Origin: Brachionus manjavacas
Taxonomy: Eukaryota; Rotifera; Eurotatoria; Ploima; Brachionidae
DNA: 64,000 nt
Direction of reading: 5' to 3'
Assembly: GCA_019054805.1 (NCBI GenBank)
Contig: JAHQIY010000012.1
Span: 3,100,001-3,164,000, forward strand
The notes under the pieces were generated by a model that saw nothing but the letters and a program-made list of their open reading frames with translations, was not told where the DNA came from and did no database searches. Made by a program: the position numbers and the translations under genes. Positions 10,870 through 21,959 of this stretch are shown piece after piece; position 1 is the first letter of the stretch, and every line of letters starts with the position of its first letter.

Positions 10870-12065
10870 CTGGTTTAAAGTTTAGCTTTTATATAATTGT
10901 GAGTGTGGCTCGATCTATTATGATAATAGTCGACTTTAAGCTTTTAGAATAGCCTTTACTTTCAAGACATTTTCTCTTCAAAATATTCCACACGCAATTA
11001 TAATAAAAAATTGATTTTTTGAGTTGAACCAAAAAAAATTTGTCATCACCATCTAATGACTGATGATGCAGATTTGAAAAAAATAGGGGGTACATTAAGC
11101 ATGCCAGTATGTGTGTGTGTGTATGTGTGTGTGTAAGTGTGCTTGCATTTCAAAGCTTATAATTTATGATCAAGCAAAGCTTGAGTGAAGTGAACAAAAC
11201 CAAAAAAGCGATTGCAACTATTATTGGGTGACGAGAAGCTTAAATATACATAGTTTTGGTAGAAATTATAATAATTATAAGCGAAAACTTTCTTTTTCCT
11301 TTAAACGACTTGTTTAATGTCTGTACAAAATTTTGAAATTATCTGATCTTAAGATCACAATTTGCATAAATATCTAGAGATAAAAGAGGTAAGGCTTTTT
11401 GTTATCGTATTAAAAAGATGGAGAGAGAGAGAGAGCTTTTATAGTGAATCATGGGAAAAGAAGAGTCCTTTCGGAGTCAATAAATCATTCTACTTCAAGC
11501 CGATTTCAACTGGTTTATGGTACAAGCGGCATCTAACTGGTTCTAAAAACCCATATTTGAACAAGATCTATTTTTGCTTACAATAAAGCTAACTTTTATT
11601 TCATTTAATGAATTCATTCTAATTATCCTACTCCCAATTATTTTAATATAGATAAAATTATTTAAACTAAAAATACTAGTAGACTTTTTTTTCAATTTTT
11701 TACGTCGTCGCTAAATTAAGGCAACTTGAATTTCATGAGAACTTTAAAAATTAAAATCTTAACAAAAATGATTTGTAAATTTTTTTTAAATTAAAAATTA
11801 AATGTTTGTTATTTTATTTAAAAAATAAAAAAACAAATCTTTATTTTCTAGCTGATCTTTAATTGATTCTTCTAAAATCTCTGTTTTTGAAAATTTAAAA
11901 GACAAATTCAAAATCCACATAAAGCATACAAATTATGGCTTAAATGATATTTTAATATTAATAAAACTATATTTTAAAATTTTTATTTTACAGCTTTTTA
12001 TATCTGTAATCTAAACTCTTATTTAGACCTAAAATTCAAACAGCATTTCTTTTTTCAGTACCTTT
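10870..12065. other. AT-rich spacer with simple repeats
   Basis: It holds a (GT)n microsatellite at about 11108-11141 and a short GA run at about 11417-11435. No gene is supported; the small ORFs here look random. Confidence 0.55.
11108..11141. repeat. (GT)n microsatellite
   Basis: TGTGTGTGTGT interrupted by TATG and TAAG. A simple dinucleotide tract upstream of the V-ATPase gene. Confidence 0.85.
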
Positions 12066-12180
12066 CTATGTGTTATGTGCGAGGAGCTACCATAGGTGAC
12101 CTCCTAGTAGACAACCTCCACAAGCTAGTCTTGCTGTAGCTTATATATATTATTATTATTATTATATTACAGCGAAACAA
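12066..12180 (+). mobile_element. Possible LINE 3' end with (ATT)n tail
   Basis: Codons read VRGATIGDLLVDNLHKLVLL then stop, followed by a TATATTATTATTATT tail. The xGLDNL-like ending and microsatellite tail recall the LINE 3' end at 52.1-52.5 kb. It is short and uncertain. Confidence 0.35.
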
Positions 12181-14640
12181 AGTTTAAATTTTGTGTTGCA
12201 TAATTTAATATTATTGATTAAGATTTTATTTTACTCCAGATAAAAATTCATATAATTTACTTCCTAATTTAAAAATTGAACAAATCATGTTTTATAAAGC
12301 TTTGTCATTTATTATTAAAAAATAGATAAAAAATACCTTTATCTTTAAATCAGAAACTATAAATTTGGACTTGAAATCTACATTTGATCATGAACTTCAA
12401 TTTGCCTAAATTAATGCATGATTTCATTTATTAAATAGAGAAGAAGCAAAGTTATTAAGACAAATTAATAGTCCTTGCTTTTATCGACTGAAAACGTCAA
12501 CTCTTTTTTAATAGCTGCATTATAATGAAAGTTTAATAGATATTATCCAGCGTATTATAAAAACCAGGCGTAAAATTAATTAATTAGTTAACTTTCTAGC
12601 ACATTAGACAATTTTTTAAAGTAAAAAAACTTTTTTTAAAATGTAAAGAATTAAACCAAAATTACGTTATTTTTGGTAAATTTACGTAAAATTACTTACT
12701 TATTTATTACTTATTATTTATTATTTTTTTAAATAAATTTCTCAAATTTTTCTATTTTTTGACTATTATTTTCAAAAACAAAAAAAAAAAAAATTTATTT
12801 TACTAAAAAATCGCATTTATTCAAGCTTTTTTGGCTTTTTCGATTTTACAAATATTTACATTATTTTACGTAATTTTACGTAAATTTAATTTTTTTTACA
12901 AATGTCAGTTTGAGTAAAATTTGGCAAAATTATTAATTCATTTAGCAAATCACCACTGTATATGCTAGTAACGATGCGTTAATTTATTTTGATATGAAAA
13001 TTTTTTACGAGAAATAATAAAAAAATTGTGTCATATAAAAACAAAATTATTCAATTCAATTTATACTTAAAAATTCTTGGGATTTATAAAAAATGATAAA
13101 AATTGGGTTGTGGATTTGTTTTTATCTCTTTGATTCTGCCCAGCCAAAAATTTTTAGGGATTTTTTGTAGTTTCTTTAAAGATTCTTTTAAAAATCTTTA
13201 GAAAATTTGATATATTTTTGAGAAGGGATAACATTTTTAGGCTATAATTTTTATAAAGTTTTACTATTAAATCTTATTATTGGCTCAAATAATATTATTT
13301 TAATAAATTTAAATATCTTTTCCATTATGTTGCTAAATTTTAGAATTTTTTTCAAAAGAGTTATTTTTACGTGATATAATAGGCGGAAATTTAGAAAAGC
13401 GGCTCTTTTTATAAAAAAAAATTTATTTTTCATCAATCCAAAAACAAAAACCAAAAAAAAATATAAAAAATGAAATACAATTAACTTTAAAAAATCTTTT
13501 CATAGTTTAGAAATTTTTATACGCACTCAGTCGGAATCTTTAACCACTCTATGAGTAAATCTTTTATTAAATGCTCAAAAGAGGTTACTTTAGTGTTCAC
13601 CATTTTGGCATAAATGAATAATAAAAATGTGCCGAAGCGACATGAGAGCCTAATTTAAAAATTCTTTACTAAAAAATAATTTTTTTTCCTTCCAAAAAAA
13701 AATTTAGTCTCGAGATTTTTTCAAAAAAAGTCGAAATTTTACCCATTTTTTTGATTTTTTGTACCCAGTCCCAATGGACCCCACTGATCTCAAATGAGAT
13801 AAATTCTGATACAAATTCCGAAACTAGAGAAAATTCTGAACAAATTGTAGGTTTTAAATTTTTTTTATTATCTCTTTTAATTCTCTTAAAAAAAGTGTTC
13901 AAAATGAAGCATTTAAAAAAAAATTGAAAAAAAACTCGAAGTTGGGATGATAGATTCATAGTCGAAGTTTGGAAAAATATATGTTTGGAAAAACTTAAAG
14001 TACTATCAAAGGTAGCCATCAGCAATTTAAACTCATCAAAAACTTGAACTGTTTGAACTATCTAATAAATAACAATATTATTATTAAAACAATATTTTAA
14101 GCTTATCTTTATAAACCTCTAGGATTAAACTATTTATTTAAATAAGCAGTATCAAATTTTGTTCCTAATAGTACTTAGGAGCATCAAATATCCCAAATTA
14201 TTTGGAAGCTTTTTTTGCTGAAAACAATTTTAAAAAGTTTAGAATGATTCTAATAAAAGAAATTTTCTTTTTTCTTTCTGTTCTTAACCATTTAGTAGTT
14301 CGGCTAACTAATTATTAGATTTTAGACAAACTTATTGACTTTAATGTCTTAGAAAGCCAGACCATGACAAGTGACCAATTTTAAACTAAAACAGTCACAT
14401 CCTTAATGTTTCTCAGTACCTAATTATATTACACCAAGTACCAAAAAATAATTTAGAAATACTAAATATGTTTTTGTCTTGCTTAATTAAATTTTCTAGT
14501 ACCAAAAAATGTTTTAGTTAGTTTTATTGGAAAAAAAAATTATGACGAAATTATGAAATTAATTTTGACGTTTTATAAAATTCTATTGAATTATAAATAA
14601 GAAATTCTTAGATTTATTAAAGAAAACTTTAGAAAAAAAT
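12180..14640. other. AT-rich sequence with a small inverted repeat
   Basis: TAAATTTACGTAAAATTAC at about 12678 recurs as its exact reverse complement at about 12871, enclosing about 175 bp; this could be a MITE or hairpin. A segment at about 13680-13880 weakly resembles 63590-63960 (AAAATTCTGAACAAAT words). Otherwise I see nothing supportable. Confidence 0.4.
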
Positions 14641-15240
14641 ATAAAATAAACAAATTTAATTCTTTTTAGTCAATCGTGCTCATCTTTTAACGACAACTCC
14701 TTTATTTTTATATTTTTTGTTCTTTTTTTTTGGTTGTGATACTTCTTGTGATGGTGGCTGTTGTTCTAATGAGTCTAATAGTTATTCTCATGATGTACAG
14801 ATGATGTATAGATGATGTTGATGGTTAAACTGATAGAGAAATTTTCATTGTATCAATTTCAGGTAAATTAGGTGGTTCACTTCTCATCCACGCTGGCATT
14901 TCGATCTTTGGACGTCCCCTTTTAAGTTTGCCTTCAAATTTCAAATCAACTACGGGAAAATCACAAATATTCAAATTAAAAGCTACTTTAATATTGGGTT
15001 TTTAGATGAAGTTTTTTTGCCAAAACCAAAAATTATAACTACTATTTTTCCATTCTTGAATATTAAATGAAATCATATGAAGACTTGTATTTGATAAATG
15101 AATCAAAATCACTTTGACCAAGACACAATGAATTGAGGTATTCTTTGTAGTATTTCTGTGATCTTGTTTGACTTTCACACAGAACAGTTCACAATTATCT
15201 ATTATTAACTTAATAATTTTTAGATCTGCCATCTAGGATT
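14640..15240 (-). mobile_element. MULE C-terminal remnant, inverted relative to the 8.5-kb copy
   Basis: The minus strand reads an open stretch from 15232 (MADLKIIKL..., 76 codons) ending in YNFWFWQKNFI. Then come NLNICDFPVVDLKFEGK, the AT-hook KRGRPK, and MPAWMRSEPPNLPEIDTMK before a stop. The WFWQK and NLNICDF words match the SWIM-finger remnant at 8500-8870, but here the SWIM cysteines are lost. It is a decayed transposase C-terminus. Confidence 0.6.
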
Positions 15241-15530
15241 TGATTGCTTCAGTTCAATTTTTCAAATCTTTTTATGGTATGAATTGATATAATTTAACAT
15301 AATCATTTTCTACATTTCTTTGTTTTTACCATTTGTTAAAATTTGAACCTGAAACAATAAATTAAATTAAAAAAAAACAACAAATGTTTGTTTAAATTTT
15401 TAGAATAAAGATTCGAAAACGTCCTTTCGAATGTGAATTAAGAAATTTCGACTGAATTTAAAAACAATTAATCGAAAAAAAAATTAAAATTAAAGAGAAA
15501 AAAAATTAATCATTGAGATAATTAATAAAG
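15240..15530. other. AT-rich flank outside the left palindrome arm
   Basis: No coding potential. Homology to the 3' flank of the B genes starts at about 15530 and marks the outer edge of the left arm. Confidence 0.5.
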
Positions 15531-15616
15531 TTTAAATGATGAAAATATTGAAAAAAAGAAAAATATTATTTGAGAGATAAACAAGACTTTATTGATAGAT
15601 CTAATTTAGGTTTAAT

Positions 15617-16630
15617 TTAGAAGGATCCAAATGATGAAAATTGTTCTGAAGAGCCTAGATTTGAATGAAATGAAGGGAGAGGAGCTGAGAATTGAGCGGC
15701 ATCGAATGAAGCTGAACTACCACATGGTGATGGACATGGAGCTGGGCATGGTGGTGGACATGGTGGTGGTGGTGGTGGGCAAGTTTGTACTGGAACTGGA
15801 GTTGGAATTTTAACAGGTTGTGGGCATGGTACTGGAACTGGATATGGGACGGGTTGTGGGCATGGTTGAGGAACAGGTTGGGCTACTGGTACTGGGCATG
15901 GTTGAGGAACTGGACATGGTAATCGAACTGGATATGGTTGTGGAGTTCTAACTGGAATTGGTACTTCGACTGGTACTGGCACTGGTCTTGGAATTCTAAT
16001 TCTAATTGGAATACGAACTGGGCATGGTACTGGAACTGGTTGTGGCACTGGGTAGGGTTGTGGAACTGGTACTCTTACTGGAATTCTAATTGGAGTTGGA
16101 ACAGCAACTGGTTGTGGTACTTGATATGGCAATGGTACTTGAACACGGTTTATTTGAGGAACTGGTTGTGGAATTTGAACCTGTTGTGGAACAGGAGTTG
16201 GTACTGGAACTTTGAAAGGTGTTGGAACTGGAACTCTTTGTGGATATGGAACTGGGAATGGGCATGGTCTTGGAACTGGAACTGGAACCGGTCTTGGGCA
16301 TGGAGTTGGCACTGGTACCTTTTTGGATTTTAATTAAATTAATACATAGATGGATTATTTTTGTCAGGAGATTAAATCTTTTCTTACAGTTATGTACTGT
16401 GGTACTCGTACTGGAGTTGGTACTGGGGTTGGAACTGGAACTGGAATTCTGCATGGTGGTGGTGGACATGGAGCTGGACATGGTGGTGGTGGAGGTGGTG
16501 GTGCAGGACATGAACCACATGATGAGCCAAGTGATGGTAAAGAAAAAGGCAATTGAGCAGGAAATTGAGTAGCAGCCAAAGGAGCTGAAAATTCAGCACC
16601 AGCAAACAAAGAAGATCCAAATGAAGCCAT
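15617..16630 (-). CDS. Gene A1: alternating-proline (VPVP) structural protein
   Basis: Two exons (16630-16388 and 16318-15617) with a 69-nt phase-0 GT-AG intron give 314 residues. The protein starts MASFGSSLFAGAEFSAPL, then CGSCPAPPPPPPPCPAPCPP. About 190 residues follow in which nearly every second residue is Pro (VPVPQPYPVPQPVPVPCPV and similar), then CPPPCPAPCPSPCG and a Phe/Ser-rich end (FDAAQFSAPLPSFHSN). There is no signal peptide or membrane helix. It is five residues shorter than A2 and A4 in the PPCPP tract and has CGSS where other copies have CGGS. AATAAA lies on the minus strand at 15593-15588. Function is not known; an intracellular structural, keratin-associated-like role is inferred. 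Confidence 0.85.
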
Positions 16631-17226
16631 TGTTAACGTTATTTAACCGATTTATCAACTAGAATTAAACTGGAAAGTGTTTATTCTCAAATGGATTTTC
16701 ATGTTGATATTTATATGTAAGTTGTTCATTAACAACAACATTTTATCAATTTATTTGATCTTTAATTTGAATACATAGGAATATCTTGAAGAGTGTCGAT
16801 GCTTGGATAAATTTGTTATTTAGTAACAATCGAATCTATCATTTACATAAATGATCATCATCAATAAAAATGAATTTTTTACTTTCAATAAAACAAACAA
16901 AGAAAATTCAAGTTTTATTTTTAATTAATAAATTGTTTGTGGACATAAAGCGAATGAACAGTATCAATAAGGATAAATGTAAAACTAGAAGACTCCTTTT
17001 AATCAAAAAACATTTTTTTTAATTCTAATTTTTTATATGGAATTTATATTGATCAATGTTGGCGATGATTATTTTTGAAACGATTTCATATCAACAATTT
17101 CGATTGTGGGATCAAATTTGTTCAAGCAGAAACAGAGAGAACCCATATAAATTAAGTTAAAATTTGAAAAAAAAACAAACTATCGGATTTTTTATTTATC
17201 TTATCTTAAAGAAAAAATAATTCAAA
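16631..17226. promoter_or_regulatory. Bidirectional promoter of A1/B1
   Basis: The 596-bp gap separates the two divergent start codons. CATATAAAT occurs at 17144-17152 facing B1 and, on the minus strand, at 16709-16717 facing A1. Each box is about 75-87 bp upstream of its own ATG. These are good TATA-box candidates. Confidence 0.6.
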
Positions 17227-18207
17227 ATGTTTGGTAAAAAAATAAAAACATTTATCTTTGAACATTTAAAATAAATTCTTATCTTTTTCTTGCAGGTTCA
17301 TTTGACTCTTCATCATTCGGATCATTGGGTTCATCATGTGGATCATGTGAAACTTCATGTTGTCCACCTCCACCACCACCACCAGCACCAATAAGAGTGC
17401 CAGTGCCTGTACCAGTACCACAACCATATCCAGTTCCAGTAAGAATACCACGACATGTACCACATCCAATCCCAACTCCAGTTCCACACCCAGTTCCATT
17501 TCCAATTAGAGTACCAGTACCAAGACCTGTTCCAGTTCCAACTCCAGTACCTATTCCACAACCATGCCCAGTACCAGTTCCATTCAAAGTACCAGTAAGA
17601 GTACCAGTACCTGTTCAGCTCACTTATCACGAACCAGTACCACAAGCCCAAACTGTTCAAATTCCAATTAGAGTACCAGTGCCTCAAGCATACCCAGTTC
17701 CAACACCAGTTCCAACTCCAGTACCAGTTAGAGTACCGATCAGAATTCCAGTTCCACAGCCATATCCAGTCATTGAACACGTAGATGTTCCATACAGAGT
17801 TCCAGTACCAAAACTATACCCAGGTACATTTGACTTTTATTTTCCATTTAACTGAACATTTCAAATAATTATTTGAAATTTTGTTTCTAGTCCCAGAAAG
17901 ATACCCAGTTCCAGTTAGAGTACCAGTTCCACACAAATATCCAGTACCACAACCAGTACCAGTTCCATTCAAAATCCCAACTCCGGTCCCAGTACCGCAA
18001 AGAGTTCCAATTCCAACTCCAGTTCCTCAACGTGTCCCAGTTCCAGTTCCAGTACCACCACCATGTCCACCACCATGCCCAGCTCCATGTCCATCACCAT
18101 GTGGTGGTTCAGCTTCATTCGATGCCGCTCAATTCTCAGCTCCTCTCCCTTCATTTCATTCAAATCTAGGCTCTTCAGAACAATTTTCATCATTTGGATC
18201 CTTCTAA
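17227..18207 (+). CDS. Gene B1: alternating-proline (VPVP) structural protein
   Basis: Three exons (17227-17233, 17296-17823, 17891-18207) give 283 residues. The first exon is only seven bases (ATGTTTG); joining it to the next gives MFGSFDSSSFGSLGSSCGSC, ETSCCPPPPPPP. A 200-residue X-Pro repeat follows (V, I, R, Q, Y, T, H, K, F at X). The end is CPPPCPAPCPSPCGGSASFD, then AAQFSAPLPSF and a FGSF terminus, shared with gene A. Introns are 62 and 67 nt, GT-AG. No signal peptide is present. AATAAA lies at 18231. The extended X-Pro tract should form polyproline-II rods, and terminal cysteines could cross-link. The role is inferred only. Confidence 0.85.
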
Positions 18208-18240
18208 ATTAAACCTAAATTAGATCTATCAATAAAGTCT

Positions 18241-18590
18241 TGTTTATCTCCCAAATAATAATTTATTTCTTTTAATATTTTCATCCTTTAATCTCTTTTA
18301 ATTTAATAATTTCATATTTTTTTCCTCTGCCCAAAAATAGTTTTAAAAAGCAGTCGAACTTGCTATGACCAAATAAGTACATTTCAAGAAAGAAAAAAAT
18401 AAAAGAAAGAAATCAAAGAATATTTTTTAGGGTACGAATTTTTTAAACCGTTGATAAATTTTTTATTATTATTATTATTATTATCTTTTTAATTTTTAGA
18501 CCTGTGGATAGAAAAAAGAAAAATTACTAAGTAAAAAATTATTAAAAAAAGGTCAATAAAATCTTGTTTATCTCCCAAATAATATTTTTC
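18241..18590 (+). repeat. B-gene 3' flank repeat (copy 1)
   Basis: A 320-350-bp non-coding segment with an (ATT)n tract, present after B1, after B2 (31683-31998) and inverted beside B4 (47290-47615), but absent beside B3. It ends in a second copy of the gene 3'UTR motif AATAAAATCTTGTTTATCTC at about 18557. Confidence 0.8.
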
Positions 18591-18599
18591 TAGTCTTTA

Positions 18600-20500
18600 A
18601 TTTTTATTGATTATTCAAGTTTGGTAAAGTCAATACAATATCTGTACTTTGGCACTCGATTTTAGCTCTTTTTGAGACCAACAGCACTGGTGGGGACCAT
18701 GTACTGTACCGACGCTGTCTAATTGGGACTTCCCTTGTTCGTTTTATCCTGTGCTGAATTAAGTTTTTCAGGCCATATTCATTGACCCATTTGAACGCAT
18801 CTTTGAATCATTTTAAAGTAAGATTTTTGTTTGTTTTGATTAATTTTGAGTCAATATTAGAATCTGACTTGCTCGGTTCCAATTCGCTCCATTTAACTGC
18901 TATTTCCCGTTTTTCTTCTTTACAATTTGGTCCTTCAAAAATATTCTCTGCTTCTTCCAAAAAACCGAATATCTCATTTGATTCTAATATTACAATGTCT
19001 GATGTCAATTTTCACGCTCTCCATTTAACTTGCCCCGTGGCTTACCAGTGTCAATTCTCATTCTGTTCAGCTCACCTTCTATATCAACTTCTTGCTCTAA
19101 ATCAATTGGTAAATCACTTGGGACATAGTCTCTGAATACTTGATCTGCTAAACACATTACTTCTGACCACTCAAGCTTTGCCATACCGTCTCAAAAAACA
19201 GACCTCACATGAACAGGAAGACATCTAAGAAAATGATGTTTCATAGCTGCAAATTAATTTGCTTCATCTAGGTTTGGGAACGCTCATTTGACTAGTTTCT
19301 CTAATTCAAATGCAAACTGGGCAGGATATTCACCAGGCTTCATTTGACGCTCTTGATATTCTTTATAACACAAATCAATAGGCTAACAACATCTCACCAT
19401 TAAATATTTTGATATTTTTGAAAAATCTTTTTTGTCATCAGCTGATAGCATGCTAAATGCTTAATTAGAAAACAAAACTCTATTACTCGGCATTTCTTTT
19501 CGTCATTCCAATCCTTCTTCAGCCTAGATATTTTTAAAACTAGATGCTAGAGTTACTAGCAACGTCATGCGAAGAGCGCATGTACGTATAACGTTATAGA
19601 AACAGTTCACAAGTTTAGCAACTTAAAGTTGTAACTATCAAGAAACTAACTCAGTAATGTGATTAAGTCACATGATATGTCTACATTATGAATTTTAAAA
19701 TTTTTGAGCGTTTGAATAAGTGTCGTCATTCCTTTATTAAAAAGTTTCTTTGCCATCGTATTTCACTCAAAAATGAACTGAGCCATTTTCTCTAGTTAAA
19801 TCGCCTCGTCAATTTTATCGTATTTAAAAACCATTATCTAAATAAATCGATAATTAATAAATTTTATAGAATGAAGCAAAAGATATTTTTCATTAATTCT
19901 TTGAATTTTAGAACGTTTAGTAGGTCGCTTGCCTCATCTAAGTGACACTTTTCCTCGAATATATTTTCGTCTTTTTATCCTTCTGTAATAATAACACCTT
20001 CTGAACTATTGCTTATGTCCACCTATATTTTCTTGGTCATTTTATCAATCTTTTAAACAGAGTTGTCTGCAATTTTTTCTTTCTTGTTCGTCGGAATGGT
20101 CTCCATCACATATTTGTCAATCATTTTGTTCGTAATCATCGAGACGGTTGCACCGTAATCGAACGCAAATTTCATGGGTTTACGCAATTAACCAACGACT
20201 GGTGAGTAATTTCCCTTCAGCTGACATATTAAATTGATCTTCATCGGCTGATGATTCAATAGTTTATTTACGTTTGCCACATTGATTTTTTTTAATTTTT
20301 ATGCTTTTCATGATCATGTTCTTTATTGTGCTTAGAGCATTCCCTCTTAGGCATTGTATAACAGGCATAGGCAAGTCCGCATCAACAATACCTAGTTTTG
20401 ATTTGCTTGGCTCTCTATTACGAAAATCCAATCATCGACATAATCATTAATATTTCCATAGAATTTAAAGAAATTTTTCAATTCAATGTTAATTATTCTG
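18600..20500 (-). mobile_element. Ty3/Gypsy-like LTR retroelement fossil (left arm)
   Basis: Minus-strand fragments resemble Gypsy gag (a YQER..KPGEYPAQF-type segment and the region around 19000-19300), a retropepsin-like DYGA segment near 20150, and the start of reverse transcriptase (a VPIRQRRYS-type segment near 18700). Parts are not in the usual order, so this is a composite of old pieces. No LTRs are seen. It is heavily broken with many breaks, and it is older than the arm duplication because the right arm (45190-47250) carries the same decayed copy. Confidence 0.65.
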
Positions 20501-20568
20501 TTAATATTACTAGCCGTCAAAGTACCTAATCTGATGATTAAGTCTATTAAGTGCACTTTTTTAGCAGC

Positions 20569-20845
20569 CTGTTAGATGGTCACTTCTTCTATCCAACCAT
20601 TGAAGGCTCTTTCGGATACTTCTGCAAGTTCATCATTATCTAAGACCAAGTATCTCACCCCTAAGCATCTAGTCTGCGCAAAGAGTTCTCCTTTCATTTC
20701 CTCTACTTTCAATGCATCAAACGGCTTTTTGTCTTTAATTTGTACCAAAATGGACATTCTAAAATTATCTTATTTGACTAGTTTTTTATACTTGCTAAAT
20801 GATCAATTGTTGTTTCTTTTGCTGCTACCATGTTGTTGAACTGAA
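20569..20845 (-). repeat. Unknown 280-bp repeat R, copy 1
   Basis: The minus strand begins MVAAKETTIDQLAS and, in another frame, reads a 61-codon ORF (MSILVQIKDKKPFDALK... GWIEEVTI, 20757-20572). A second copy lies at 24128-24405. The right arm has 41540-41820 plus a truncated copy at about 45105-45200. I do not recognise the protein. It lies next to LTR-element pieces on one side and an hAT fragment on the other. Confidence 0.6.
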
Positions 20846-21219
20846 AGAGTAACAAGGAAAGTTGTTAAATAGTTAATTGCAATAATAAAGTATAAATATA
20901 ATGTAATATCATATAATGTCATTTAAAGGATTGTGTTCGTTTCTTATATATAGCATTGACATCTGTATCTCGTTAGAAATTATCAATATTCTAGAATAGA
21001 ATTCCATTCTGATTTTAGAAGTATTGCGAGGCGTGTTAATTAATTTTTTTCTATTTATTTAATTAAAGTTTAAGTCCCATGGAAAAATTGAAATAATAAA
21101 AAAAAAAAAAAAATAGACAGTTTTATATCCATTTACAATTTAGTGTTGAAAAACATTCACTTCAAATTTTGAATATTTAGATTTGCCTATAGGAGACCGA
21201 GAGTATTAGTTAAAATTTA

Positions 21220-21910
21220 TTGAGAAAAAATTTGACAAATGCGAATGGTCATTTTACTCATTAAATGGTTTTGGCTGCAAGCTTGGTGGGTTGAATCCCA
21301 AAACTATTGGTTTCATTTACAAACAATTTTGTCAATCAATATTCAAGTATGGACTTGAGATGCTTCACATCAGCAAAACACAATTGAATAAATTTAACAT
21401 TCGTCAAAATTTATTAATAAAAAAATCAATAGGAGTTTCAAAATTTGCCAAAACGTCTCCACTGTTTAAGCAACTTAATATTGATTCTATACAAACTGCT
21501 TATAAAAAACACAAATTATTTATGTTCAATCAAATCTACACTAATGAATTAACAAAACAAATTTACGAGGAACTAAAATCGTTATATGACAAGAAGCTGC
21601 TGAGTCAAAGTAATGGATCATTTTACAAGCAGTATGCAGAGGTAGCTGATGAATACCAAGTCGATGGTCCATTAGCCAGCAAATTAATATCAAGCTAATT
21701 GGAAGTGGTTACAAATGTGAAAATTTGGGTCTATTAGACTCAATCAAATTTATTTTCAATAGTCGCTACATTAGAGAAATCTCAAATTATCAGCAAAACA
21801 TTAAACTATTAAAACACTTGTTGGATTATAACAATTACAAATAAATCAATATAAATATTGTAGATTTAAATAACATAAATTTAAATGAGCATATAGGTTG
21901 AATATTTAAA
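21220..21910 (+). mobile_element. LINE RT C-terminal fragment (left arm)
   Basis: The plus-strand ORF at 21291-21698 reads NPKTIGFIYKQFCQSIFKYG, LEMLHISKTQLNKF, NIRQNLLIKKSIGVSKFAKT, TPLF-like codons. This is the thumb/C-terminal domain of a LINE reverse transcriptase. It faces away from the endonuclease/RT piece at 21960-23600, so the element was internally inverted (typical of twin priming) or two copies abut. The mirror copy is at 44035-44730. Confidence 0.7.
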
Positions 21911-21959
21911 TTCGTCGTAAAAAAACGAAAATTGACTTTGTCAAATTTAATTACTTTTA

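Noticed and set aside
13251-14025. Two minus-strand ORFs (67 and 118 codons)
   Set aside because: Phe/Lys/Ile-rich frames typical of A/T runs, with no domain, no splice partners and no conserved motif.
15938-16333. 131-codon antisense ORF rich in WNWYW (and similar ones opposite every VPVP gene)
   Set aside because: It is the mechanical reverse reading of CCA-GTN repeats; the sense frame has introns, start, stop and poly(A) signal that make sense.
17279-17587. GTGTG (Gly-Thr) repeat ORFs on the strand opposite the B genes
   Set aside because: Shadow frames of the X-Pro repeat, with no independent start context or splice logic.
18440-18490. (ATT)n tract considered as a CRISPR-like or satellite array
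   Set aside because: A simple trinucleotide microsatellite without spacers.
21275-21300. GGTTGAATCCC word resembling a tRNA T-arm
   Set aside because: No matching acceptor, D or anticodon stems around it.
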